In this document: positions 17,538 to 26,055 of the stretch, piece by piece
Numbering within the stretch: the first letter of the stretch is position 1
Layout of the letters: the number at the start of each line of letters is the position of its first letter
From: Pseudodesulfovibrio aespoeensis Aspo-2
GTDB taxonomy: Bacteria > Desulfobacterota > Desulfovibrionia > Desulfovibrionales > Desulfovibrionaceae
Assembly: GCF_000176915.2 (NCBI RefSeq)
Contig: NC_014844.1
Location: 1,612,001-1,676,000, forward strand
Direction of reading: 5' to 3'
Length of the DNA: 64,000 nucleotides
Program-made: the position numbers and the translations under genes
Notes under the pieces: model-generated
What the model was told of the DNA's origin: nothing
What the model saw: the letters and a program-made list of their open reading frames with translations, nothing else
The model's database searches: none

Positions 17538-18956
17538 CTAGAATTCTAGCAGGTTTTCCGTGCGATCCAGAAGAAAGGGGATGTTCGATTTCATGACGCC
17601 GCCGCCAGAGTCCACGCCGCCGAGCTTCAGGTCCGCGAGGAACTCGAGACCGCGCCGTTTTGCTTCGTCAAGATCCTTGCCCCAGATGATGGCCAGGGCC
17701 AGGTTGGGGTCGTATTCCGTGGGGATCTGGTAGGGCCGGTCCAGCGGGATGTGGGTGTGAAGCGAGAGCCAGTCCCGCGGTGTCCACCGCAGTTCGTCGA
17801 TTCTGCCCACCCATGGGGCGAAGCCGTTCTCGGTGTCTTCGGCGATGATCCGGTACTCGATGCTCACGCCGTCAAAGGAGATGTCTTTCTGGCTGTAGCC
17901 CTGACTCTCGCCAAGGCCGAGCCGGATCTGCTCGCGCACGAGGTTGACGTTGCTGTCGCCCCTGATGGAGGAGATGTCTGCCGAGACGCCGTTTTCCACC
18001 TGGATGCGGGTGTTCACTTCCATGAGAAAAGGCTTGCCGTCCGGAGTGACGATCCACTCCCAGGTGCCCACGTTGTCGTATTTGATCTCCCTGGCGATGG
18101 ACAGGGAGTAGCCGGTGATGTCGTCGATCACCTTGGCCGCGTCGAACTCGTAGCGCAGGTTTTCGGGCCGGAATCCGGGGGCGATCTCAATGCGTTTTTG
18201 CAGGCCGGGGCTTTGCACCGAGCAGTTGCGGGTGCCGAAATGGACCGGGTTCTTGCCGCTGCGGTCCGACACGATCTGCACCTCAAGGTGGTTGAAGTTG
18301 AACACCCGCTGTTCGATGAGCACGCCCTCGTCGCTGAAGGTGCGCAGCGAGTAGTTGCGGATGCGGCGGTAGGTCTGCCGGAAGCGGGCCATGTCCTCCA
18401 CCACGTCGATGCCCATGCCGCCGCCGCCCGCGGATGCCTTGACCAGGACCACGGGCCGCTTGATGCCCATGTTGGCCTGGAACTCGAAGAGGCTCTCGGC
18501 AATGGCCTCGGCCTCCATCTCGTCATATATGGCGCGATCAGAGCCGGGTACGGTGGGTACGCCGAGGCTTCTGGCCAGTCGCTTGGTGTTGATCTTGTCG
18601 CCCAGATCGCGGATGACGCGCCAGGAGGGGCCGATGAAGGCCATGGGCCTGTCGCGCTCGCTGACGCGCCGGGCGAAGCGGTAGTTTTCAGAAAAGAATC
18701 CATATCCCGGATGAATGGCCGTGGCCTTGGCCTGGTCAGCCACCGACAGGATGTCGCCCGCGTCGAGATAGTTCTGGATTCTGAAAAGCGATCCCTGGCC
18801 GCCGAGCTTGCGGGCCATGTCCACATGGCCGGAGTGCTCGTCCTCCCTGGTGTACAGGGCAACGAAGTCGAGCCCGAGCTCGGCGCACGCCTGCATGATC
18901 CTCACGGCGATCTCGCCCCTGTTGGCTATCAGTACCTTATTCCCTTGTATGCTCAC
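17538..18956 (-). CDS. accC: Biotin carboxylase-like ATP-grasp protein
   Basis: About 472 residues. It starts SIQGNKVLIANRGEIAVRI, then has HPGYGFFSEN, KASAGGGGMGI (ATP-grasp loop), and FGTRNCSVQ. The catalytic segment reads EVNTRIQVENGVSADIS where typical biotin carboxylases have the histidine-proline pair of EHPVTE, so the protein is divergent right after the catalytic Arg/Glu. It should carboxylate biotin using ATP and bicarbonate. I chose the GTG at 18956 (GAAGAG and GAGGAG upstream); a TTG at 18977 overlaps the Shine-Dalgarno itself. Operon with the fused carboxyltransferase. Function inferred, substrate protein not visible. Confidence 0.82.
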   Translation of the reverse strand: MSIQGNKVLIANRGEIAVRIMQACAELGLDFVALYTREDEHSGHVDMARKLGGQGSLFRIQNYLDAGDILSVADQAKATAIHPGYGFFSENYRFARRVSERDRPMAFIGPSWRVIRDLGDKINTKRLARSLGVPTVPGSDRAIYDEMEAEAIAESLFEFQANMGIKRPVVLVKASAGGGGMGIDVVEDMARFRQTYRRIRNYSLRTFSDEGVLIEQRVFNFNHLEVQIVSDRSGKNPVHFGTRNCSVQSPGLQKRIEIAPGFRPENLRYEFDAAKVIDDITGYSLSIAREIKYDNVGTWEWIVTPDGKPFLMEVNTRIQVENGVSADISSIRGDSNVNLVREQIRLGLGESQGYSQKDISFDGVSIEYRIIAEDTENGFAPWVGRIDELRWTPRDWLSLHTHIPLDRPYQIPTEYDPNLALAIIWGKDLDEAKRRGLEFLADLKLGGVDSGGGVMKSNIPFLLDRTENLLEF

Positions 18957-19204
18957 TGTGACTCTTCGTCTCCTCAATTTGCGTTTTGAAGCTGCTCTAA
19001 ATAGCCCTTCTCGGATGATCTTGCAAATTCTTTGCTTGTCACATAATTGCTTGGATTTCAGGTTTTTGTGGAGAAACGGGCGTTTGAATTTATTGTTATG
19101 GATTTTTTTGGGAATACTGGGTAAAGAGACTGTCCGCTTGCATTTTGCCGCCTTTTTGAACAGAATTGGGAATGGATACCGAATCGAACACAGGGAGAGT
19201 TTTC

Positions 19205-20467
19205 ATGGATTACGTTATTGTCGGAAACGGCGTTTCGGCCATAGGAGCGATAGAGGGAATTCGACTGAAAGACACTTCCGGGAAGATTCTCGTCATCAGC
19301 GACGAAGAGGTGCCCACCTACGGAAGGCCGCTCATTTCCTACTATCTGTCCGACAAGATCAAATTCGAGACGCTCCCCTACAGGCCGGAAGCATTCTATC
19401 AAAAGAACAATATCGAGATGAAGCTCGGCTCGCGGGTGCTCTCCGTGGACACCGAGGCCAGGGAACTGCTGCTCGACAGCGGCGAAAAGGTGACCTACGG
19501 CAAGCTGCTGCTGGCTACCGGCGGCGCGCCGGTCAAGCCCGCCCTGCCGGGCATCGACGGCCCTGGCGTCTACAACTTCACCACCGTGGCCCATGCCGAG
19601 GCCCTGCGCGAGCTGGTGGACAAGGTCAAGAAGGTCGTGGTCATAGGCGCGGGCCTCATTGCCCTCAAGGCTGCCGAGGGGTTTGCCGAGAAGGGCGTGG
19701 ATGTGACCATCGTCGTGCGCTCCCGGATCATGCGCACCTATTTTGACGAGACTGCCAGCGAGCTCATCGTGGCGCACCTGGAGAAGAACGGCATCCGCTT
19801 CATGCAGGGGACCGGCACAAAGGAGATCGTCCGCTACTCCGACGGCACCATCAAGGGCGTGGAGACCGACCAGGGCTTTGTGGGCGCGGATGTGGTCATA
19901 GTGGCTGCGGGCGTGCGGCCCAACATGGGGCTGGCCGTGCAGGCGGGCATCAGTACGGTCAAGGGCATCCGGGTCAACGACTTCATGGCCACCAGCAATC
20001 CCGAGGTGTTTGCGGCGGGCGATGTGGCCGAGGCCAGGGACATGCTCACCGGCGAATTCACAGTGCGCCCCATCTGGCCCAACGCCTATTCACAGGGCCG
20101 CTACGCCGGGCTGAACATGGCCGGGGCGGGCAAGCCCTATACCGGCGGCATGTCCATGAACTCCATCACCTACTACGGCCTGGCCACCATCTCGGTGGGC
20201 GAGACCAACCCAGGCGAGGGGGAAGGCTACGAGACCGAGACCTTTCTCGACCGTGACAAGTCCGTTTACCGCAAGCTCGTCTTCAAGGGCGACAAGCTGG
20301 CCGGCTGCATCCTCATCGGTGACATTGACGGTGCCGGTTTCTACACCAGTTTCATCAAAAACGGCTTCACCCTCGACGCCGACGCCCGCAAGCGGCTCAT
20401 GGAGGGCGACCCCTCGCCCGCCCTGTGGCCCGACGAGTTCATCGAGGCCATGCACAATAATCCTTAA
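19205..20467 (+). CDS. FAD-dependent NAD(P)H oxidoreductase (pyridine nucleotide-disulfide family)
   Basis: 420 residues from the ATG at 19205 (GGGAGAG upstream). An FAD-binding Rossmann segment DYVIVGNGVSAIGAIEGI opens the protein, a second GAGLIALKAAEGFAEKG binds NAD(P)H, and AAGDVAEA is the C-terminal FAD motif. There is no CxxxxC redox disulfide, so it resembles the rubredoxin reductase/NADH oxidase/NirB N-terminal type. The electron acceptor cannot be told from the sequence; rubredoxin is plausible in a sulfate reducer. It stands alone between a divergent biotin carboxylase gene and a bidirectional terminator. Confidence 0.82.
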   Translation: MDYVIVGNGVSAIGAIEGIRLKDTSGKILVISDEEVPTYGRPLISYYLSDKIKFETLPYRPEAFYQKNNIEMKLGSRVLSVDTEARELLLDSGEKVTYGKLLLATGGAPVKPALPGIDGPGVYNFTTVAHAEALRELVDKVKKVVVIGAGLIALKAAEGFAEKGVDVTIVVRSRIMRTYFDETASELIVAHLEKNGIRFMQGTGTKEIVRYSDGTIKGVETDQGFVGADVVIVAAGVRPNMGLAVQAGISTVKGIRVNDFMATSNPEVFAAGDVAEARDMLTGEFTVRPIWPNAYSQGRYAGLNMAGAGKPYTGGMSMNSITYYGLATISVGETNPGEGEGYETETFLDRDKSVYRKLVFKGDKLAGCILIGDIDGAGFYTSFIKNGFTLDADARKRLMEGDPSPALWPDEFIEAMHNNP

Positions 20468-20486
20468 ACTACAGAATAATTCATGA

Positions 20487-20520
20487 AAAAGGGCCGCGCA
20501 TTTTGATGCGCGGCCCTTTT
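20487..20520. terminator. Bidirectional intrinsic terminator between convergent genes
   Basis: AAAAGGGCCGCGCA (20487-20500) pairs perfectly with TGCGCGGCCCTTTT (20507-20520). A/T tracts on both sides let it serve the oxidoreductase (plus) and the cyclase (minus). Confidence 0.88.
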
Positions 20521-20521
20521 C

Positions 20522-22747
20522 CTATTTGGTCTTGTGGGTGAACACGCCGTCCCAGGTTTCTCCGGGCGGTTCCTCGGCCAGATGCTGGCACCGTTCGATA
20601 TACATGTCGCAGAGCACAGGCTCGTTGCCCAGCGCCCGGAGCTCCTCGAACAAGGCGCGTGCCTCGTCGAAGCGCTGGGCCAGGTACAGTTCGTGGGCCT
20701 GCTCGTAGGTGGCCAGCTCGGCCTCCCGGATCTGCGCTTCCGCATGGGTGTAGGCTGTATAAATGGTCACCGGCTTCTCCTTGCCCTTGACCCGCACGCT
20801 GTCCAGGATGCGGAAACGGTAAGTGTCGCCGCAGGCGTCCACGATGGTCTGGCTGACCACGAGTTTCTGCCCGTAGTATTTGGTCAATCCCTCCAGGCGC
20901 GAGGCGAGGTTCACGTTGTCGCCGATCAGGGTGTAGTCGAAGAGGTCGGCGGACCCCATGTTGCCCACCCGGACGCGGCCACAGTGCACGCCGATGCCCA
21001 CGGCGATGGTGAAACCGTATTTCTCGATGAACAGCGTGTTCAGGTCGTCGAGCCGGTCGAGTTGCTCCATAGCGGCGTGCAGCGCCTTGAGCTGATGGTT
21101 CTCGACATCAAGCGGCGCGTTCCAGAAGGCCATGACTGCGTCGCCGATGAACTTGTCCAGCGTGCCCTGGTTCTCGGTGATGATCCGGGTCATGGGCGTC
21201 AGGTAGTCGTGCAGCAGATTGGTCACCTGGGTGGGGGTGAGCTTTTCCGAGAGGGTGGTGAAGCTGCGCACGTCCGAGAACTGGATGGTGATTTCCTTTT
21301 CCTGGCCGTCCAGGGACAGGGACTCCGGGTCGTCCATGATCTGCGAGATGACCGAGGGCGCGAGGTAGTGGGCGAACGCGCCGTGGATGAACTTCTTGGC
21401 ACTCTCCTCGCGCCAGAACTTGATGGCCGTCAGCAGGAGGAAAGTCAGCCCCAGGTTGATGAAGGGGTAGAGGGGCGAGATGAAAAGGGACTGCCGGGCG
21501 TAGAGTTGCACCGTGGCGTACCACATGGCCCAGCCCAGGGCTACCAGGGGCAGCGCCAGCCACGCGGCCCTGGCCCACATCAAAAGCAGGGTGGTCAGCA
21601 ATCCCATGGTCAGCATCATGGCCAGCTCGACCCCCTTGGCCCAGTCCGGGACCATGAGGAACTGCTTGGAGAGGATGTTGTCGACGATGGTGGCGTGCGC
21701 TTCCACGCCCGGATAGCCGGGGTCGAGCGGGGTGGCCCGGATGTCCTTGAGTCCGGCGGCCGAGGTGCCGATGAAGGCGATCTTGCCGCTGAGCGCACCA
21801 GGGGCGAGGCGTTTGTGCAGGATGTCGGAGGCGCTGATGTATTCAAAGGTTTTCATGCGACCGCGATAATTGATGAGCATGCGTCCGCGCTCGTCCGTGG
21901 GGATGACGGTCTGGCCCAGGCGGACCGACTCCACCCCGTTGGACGACATCTTGAGGACCGTGGATTCCGCCCCGGTGGCCTCCATCAGGGTGGAGAGGGC
22001 CAGGCTGGGGTAGAACTGTCCGTTCCAGCTGAAGAGCAGGGGGACGCGGCGGTAGACGCTGTCCTCGTCGGGCGCGATGGTGATGAATCCGGTTCTCGGA
22101 GCCGCCCCTGCCAGGACCGGCAGCGGGCAGATGGCCTCGACCGCCCGGAAGAGCATGTCGTGGGGCGAGGGCGCGCCGGGCGGGGCGATGACAGCCACCT
22201 TGGCGGGCGCGATGGCGCAGTCCGTGCCCGAAGCCGCACCGTCCTCGCGCTTCACGGCCTGGGTCAGGAAGTCAAAGCCGAGCACAAAGGGGCCGGTGGC
22301 GATGTTGCGGGCCAGCAGTTCGTCGTTGTCCTCCAGGGCCGGGGGCAGCCCCTGGATGACGATGTTGATCTTCATCTCTTTTTTGAGCTGACTGATCAGC
22401 ACCCGTGGCGAGGTCCGGTCCGGCTCGGCAAAGATGATATCGATGCCCACGGCTGCCGCTCCATAGGACTGGAGGTACTTGAGCAGCATGGCCATCCGGT
22501 ATCTGGGCCAGGGGAACTGGCCCATCTCGGAGAGGCTTTTTTCGTCGATGTCGATGATGACCGGCACGTTTGTGGCGTTTGAGTCATGGTAGCTTCGCAG
22601 GTATTGGTCATAGACCTTGTAGTCGAGAAAACGAAGGAATGTCGGCTGGATGATGAACAGTGCTGTCATGAGCAGCGAAGCCCCAAGCCCGGTGCCGAGG
22701 AGGATGAGCTGATCCTTTCCGAACGCTTTTTTCAGCATTGCGAGCAT
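20522..22747 (-). CDS. CHASE2-domain adenylate/guanylate cyclase
   Basis: 741 residues. One N-terminal membrane helix (about 16-36), a large extracytoplasmic CHASE2 sensor domain (VIIDIDEKSLSEMGQFPWPR, GIDIIFAEPD, IAFIGTSAAGLKD), then three closely spaced membrane helices (about 370-440) and a cytoplasmic class III cyclase domain. Catalytic features are visible: FSDVRSFT (metal Asp), LDKFIGDAVMAFWNAP and NLASRLEGL. A C-terminal tail with a TPR-like helix pair follows. It probably makes cAMP from ATP in response to a periplasmic cue. It is divergent from the type I secretion genes. Convergent with the oxidoreductase. Confidence 0.9.
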   Translation of the reverse strand: MLAMLKKAFGKDQLILLGTGLGASLLMTALFIIQPTFLRFLDYKVYDQYLRSYHDSNATNVPVIIDIDEKSLSEMGQFPWPRYRMAMLLKYLQSYGAAAVGIDIIFAEPDRTSPRVLISQLKKEMKINIVIQGLPPALEDNDELLARNIATGPFVLGFDFLTQAVKREDGAASGTDCAIAPAKVAVIAPPGAPSPHDMLFRAVEAICPLPVLAGAAPRTGFITIAPDEDSVYRRVPLLFSWNGQFYPSLALSTLMEATGAESTVLKMSSNGVESVRLGQTVIPTDERGRMLINYRGRMKTFEYISASDILHKRLAPGALSGKIAFIGTSAAGLKDIRATPLDPGYPGVEAHATIVDNILSKQFLMVPDWAKGVELAMMLTMGLLTTLLLMWARAAWLALPLVALGWAMWYATVQLYARQSLFISPLYPFINLGLTFLLLTAIKFWREESAKKFIHGAFAHYLAPSVISQIMDDPESLSLDGQEKEITIQFSDVRSFTTLSEKLTPTQVTNLLHDYLTPMTRIITENQGTLDKFIGDAVMAFWNAPLDVENHQLKALHAAMEQLDRLDDLNTLFIEKYGFTIAVGIGVHCGRVRVGNMGSADLFDYTLIGDNVNLASRLEGLTKYYGQKLVVSQTIVDACGDTYRFRILDSVRVKGKEKPVTIYTAYTHAEAQIREAELATYEQAHELYLAQRFDEARALFEELRALGNEPVLCDMYIERCQHLAEEPPGETWDGVFTHKTK

Positions 22748-22948
22748 TTGTCTTACCTGCCTTGCGCCGGGATTGAAAGTACGTTCATAATCTTGCCATA
22801 TCCTGGTAGAAAATGTGATTTTTGTTGAAAATAGTCAAAAAAGCGCATACGGTGTGCCAGTTTCATTGTGCGAGGCGGGGTGGTTCGTGAAAATAATTCA
22901 CAGGATAGCTCGCTCGGACTGGTCCGAACATACACGTGGAGATGGGCT

Positions 22949-24271
22949 TTGAAAAGGCGTTGTACACTTTTTTGTGCCGGATTGATGGTGGTTGTGTGCG
23001 TCCTGATCCAGACAGGAAGCGCTGCCGCGCAGGAGGAACGGAGCATTGATCTCAATGCCCTGCTGCGCGAGCTTGTGGAGAGCCATGACCGCGTCAAGGC
23101 ATCCGAGGCGCAACTCGAATCCGCCACGCACCAGTACAAGCGGGCACAGGGCGGCTGGTATCCCAAGGTGGATGCCAAGGTCGAGGGCGGGCGCGAGAAT
23201 CTCAGCAAGCCCCTGGAAGCCGAGACCCAGATGAACCGCAACCAGCAGAAACTCTCGGCCACACAACGAGTTTACGACTTCGGCGGCACCTCCGGCTCCA
23301 TCGATTCAGCCTCCGGGCGGGTCAGGGAGTTCGAGGCGCTTCTGGCCAGGACCAAGCAGGTGGTCATCACCTCGGGCATCACGGCCTATCTCCGGGTCAT
23401 CCGCTCGCGCGAGCTGCTCAAGTATGCCCGCAGATCCGAGCAGAGCATGAAGGAACTCTCCGGCATGCAGGAAGTGCTCGTCCAGCGCGGGGCCGGCTAC
23501 TCCTACGAGGAGTTGCAGGTCAAGGGCCAGCTGGCAGGCGCCCAGTCCTACCGCGTCACCCAGGAGCGCGAACTGCAAATTTCCATCAACAACTTCAAGG
23601 CGGTATTCGGTTTTCCTCCCACCCTGGAGGAAGTGAACCGGATGAACACCGTGCCTTTGCCGAGCCGCTTTGTACCCACCAATGTTGAAGAGGCCGTGGA
23701 CATCGCCTTTGAGTCCAACCCGGTGCTGCTTGAAACCAAGTACACCCTTGAGCGCCTGGAGGGCGACCTGTCTGCCCAGGAGGCGAACTACTACCCGAAG
23801 TTCGATGCCGTGCTCGAAAGCGAGCGCAAGGAAAACGATCAGGCCAGCGCTGGCGTCAGGTCCGAGCAGCGGGCCACCCTGATGATGACCTACAACCTCT
23901 TCTCCGGTTTTCAGGATGTCGAGGGTGCCCGCGCCGTCAAATCCGAGATGACGGGCACCAGCCGCACCCTGCTGGATCGCCGCCGGACGGTGGAGGAGGG
24001 CGTGCGCAACGCGTGGCTCGAGCTGACGACCCTGCGGCAGAACTCCGAATTGTACGAGAACCAGGCCAATATCACCTGGGAATTTCTCGGTCTGGTCAAG
24101 AAGAAGAAGGCCCTGGGCGAAGATGTCCGCCTGCTCGACATCCTGGTGGGCGAGCGCGATTACATCTCCTCCATCAGCGCCAAGGTGGTCACGGATATCG
24201 ACATCATCATCGCGGCCTACACCCTGCTCTACGAGATGGGCGTCATCACCGAAGACACCACCGGGATGTAG
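22949..24271 (+). CDS. TolC-family outer membrane channel of a type I secretion system
   Basis: About 440 residues. I prefer the TTG at 22949: GGAG lies 7 bases before it and it gives a clean signal peptide (LKRRCTLFCAGLMVVV..., cleavage after SAAA). A GTG at 22868 would add 27 polar residues. The mature protein shows the duplicated long-helix outer membrane efflux pattern (LLRELVESHDRVKASEAQLESA; a second repeat from about residue 250). It should form the trimeric periplasm-to-outside conduit for the ATPase and adaptor encoded just downstream. Divergent from the CHASE2 cyclase gene. Confidence 0.86.
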   Translation: MKRRCTLFCAGLMVVVCVLIQTGSAAAQEERSIDLNALLRELVESHDRVKASEAQLESATHQYKRAQGGWYPKVDAKVEGGRENLSKPLEAETQMNRNQQKLSATQRVYDFGGTSGSIDSASGRVREFEALLARTKQVVITSGITAYLRVIRSRELLKYARRSEQSMKELSGMQEVLVQRGAGYSYEELQVKGQLAGAQSYRVTQERELQISINNFKAVFGFPPTLEEVNRMNTVPLPSRFVPTNVEEAVDIAFESNPVLLETKYTLERLEGDLSAQEANYYPKFDAVLESERKENDQASAGVRSEQRATLMMTYNLFSGFQDVEGARAVKSEMTGTSRTLLDRRRTVEEGVRNAWLELTTLRQNSELYENQANITWEFLGLVKKKKALGEDVRLLDILVGERDYISSISAKVVTDIDIIIAAYTLLYEMGVITEDTTGM

Positions 24272-24355
24272 GCCCGCCGCGACGCGGGACTTCGGTCGCG
24301 ATCGCCGGGACGGCCCGGACCATCTGATTTCAACGGGAATGCACAAGGGGTTGGC

Positions 24356-26047
24356 ATGAACGAGCTCTTCAGACGCCTGTTCCGTTCCAAGCCCCTGGCG
24401 GTGCAGATCATTGTCGCCTCGTTCTTCGTCAACGTCCTGTTTCTCGCCTCTCCCATCTTTGTCATCCAGATTCTGAGCCGCTATGTGGGCTACGGGTTCG
24501 ACGGCACCCTCTACACCCTGACCGCGGGCATGATCATCGCCCTGGTCCTCGGCCTCGCCTTTTCCATGATCAGGACGCGCATGTGCGCCACCCTCAGCGC
24601 CGAGCCCGACAGGCTCATGCAGGCCGCGGTGCTCGATTCCCTCTCCCGGATCAAGGCGGTCGCCTTCGAGCGCATCCCCCAGGCCCGAATCCAGGAGGTC
24701 ATGGCCGGGCCGCAGGTGGTGCAGAGCGCCTACGAGTCGGCGCACATCGCCGCCGTGCTGGACATGCCGTTCTTTCTCCTCTTCCTGCTGGCGATCACGG
24801 CCTTGAGCCCGTGGCTTGGGCTGATCACGCTCCTGGCCGCCGTCACCACCGTGCTGGCGGGCCGGATGAACATGCTCCGGGCAAGGGACACGGACAACGC
24901 CCTGCGCGAGGAGCTGATCCGCCATCGCGGCGGGGTCAATTCGGCCATCCAGGGGGCCGAGACCGTGCGCGCCTTCCACGCCGCCGGGTTTCTGGGCAGG
25001 CTGTGGACAGAGCAGGTGGAGCGGCTCATGGCCCTTCGGGAGCTTGCCGTCAACCAGAAGAGCTGGGCAATGGCCGTGGTGCAGGGGCTCAATTCGCTGC
25101 TGCGGGTCCTGATCTACGCCGTGGGCGCCAAGCTGGTGGTCTCCGGCGATCTGACGGTCGGCTCCCTCATAGGCATCAGCATCCTCTCGGCCAAGGCGTT
25201 GCAGATTTCGACAGGCTTCATGCAGTCGGTCCAACTCATGGGCAAGGCCGAGGACACCATGCGCATGATCGGCGAATTCATGAGCCTGCCCAGGGAATCG
25301 GCTGGAGGCACGGCCATCAAGCGGTTCACAGGCCGGATCGAGTTCAGGGACGTTGCCATCGCCTTTCCCGGTGCCACAGGGCCGCTGTTCGAGTCTCTGA
25401 ACCATGGTGTGGAACCGGGAACTGTGGTCGGTATTTTTGGTGCCAACGGCGCGGGCAAGACCACCTTGTCCAAGCTGGTGGCCGGGCTGCTCGAACCGAG
25501 CCGGGGCCAGATTCTGGCCGACGGGGTGGACCTGCGCCAGCTCGCCCCGGAGTGGTGGCGCAGGCAGGTGATGTACCTGCCCCAGGAGCCCACCTTTCTG
25601 AATGGCACCTACCGCGAGAACATCACCCTGCTCAATCCCGACATGGAGGACGCCCAGCTCAACGATATCGTGCGTCGGGCCGACCTGCGCCGCTTTCTCG
25701 ACTCTACAGCCACCGGCCTGGATACCCCGATCACCGAGGGTGGGCGCAGCCTCCCCCTTGGCGTGCGCAAGCGGCTGGCCATTGCCCGGGCCCTGGTGGC
25801 CCAGGGCAGGCTGGCCGTCTTTGACGAGCCCACCGAGGGGCTGGATGTCGAAGGGTGCGAGGCCGTGTTTCAGGTCATGAATCACCTGGCCAAGGACGGC
25901 GTCACCCTGATCATTGTTTCCAGGGACCCCAACATCGTCAAGGGCTACACCACGATCATCGATCTCAACTCCAAACCCGTCCCCAAGATCGGCCTGGTGC
26001 AGAAAAAGCCCGTGGCCCCGGATCAGGCAACGGCCATGAAGTCATAG
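24356..26047 (+). CDS. Type I secretion ABC transporter (permease-ATPase fusion)
   Basis: 563 residues, PrtD/LapB-like without an N-terminal C39 peptidase domain. About six membrane helices fill residues 15-300, then an ATPase domain: Walker A GANGAGKTT, Walker B LAVFDEPTEGLD. The helical signature motif, usually LSGGQ, reads LPLGVRKRLAIARAL here, a clear departure. It should drive ATP-dependent export of an unfolded protein through the adaptor and TolC-like channel. The HlyD-type gene starts 8 bases after its stop. No RTX-like substrate gene is nearby. Confidence 0.88.
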   Translation: MNELFRRLFRSKPLAVQIIVASFFVNVLFLASPIFVIQILSRYVGYGFDGTLYTLTAGMIIALVLGLAFSMIRTRMCATLSAEPDRLMQAAVLDSLSRIKAVAFERIPQARIQEVMAGPQVVQSAYESAHIAAVLDMPFFLLFLLAITALSPWLGLITLLAAVTTVLAGRMNMLRARDTDNALREELIRHRGGVNSAIQGAETVRAFHAAGFLGRLWTEQVERLMALRELAVNQKSWAMAVVQGLNSLLRVLIYAVGAKLVVSGDLTVGSLIGISILSAKALQISTGFMQSVQLMGKAEDTMRMIGEFMSLPRESAGGTAIKRFTGRIEFRDVAIAFPGATGPLFESLNHGVEPGTVVGIFGANGAGKTTLSKLVAGLLEPSRGQILADGVDLRQLAPEWWRRQVMYLPQEPTFLNGTYRENITLLNPDMEDAQLNDIVRRADLRRFLDSTATGLDTPITEGGRSLPLGVRKRLAIARALVAQGRLAVFDEPTEGLDVEGCEAVFQVMNHLAKDGVTLIIVSRDPNIVKGYTTIIDLNSKPVPKIGLVQKKPVAPDQATAMKS

Positions 26048-26055
26048 GCGGCAGG

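Noticed and set aside
20534..22582. 682-codon plus-strand frame opposite the CHASE2 cyclase
   Set aside because: Antisense artefact of high-GC third positions; the cyclase on the minus strand has complete catalytic motifs.
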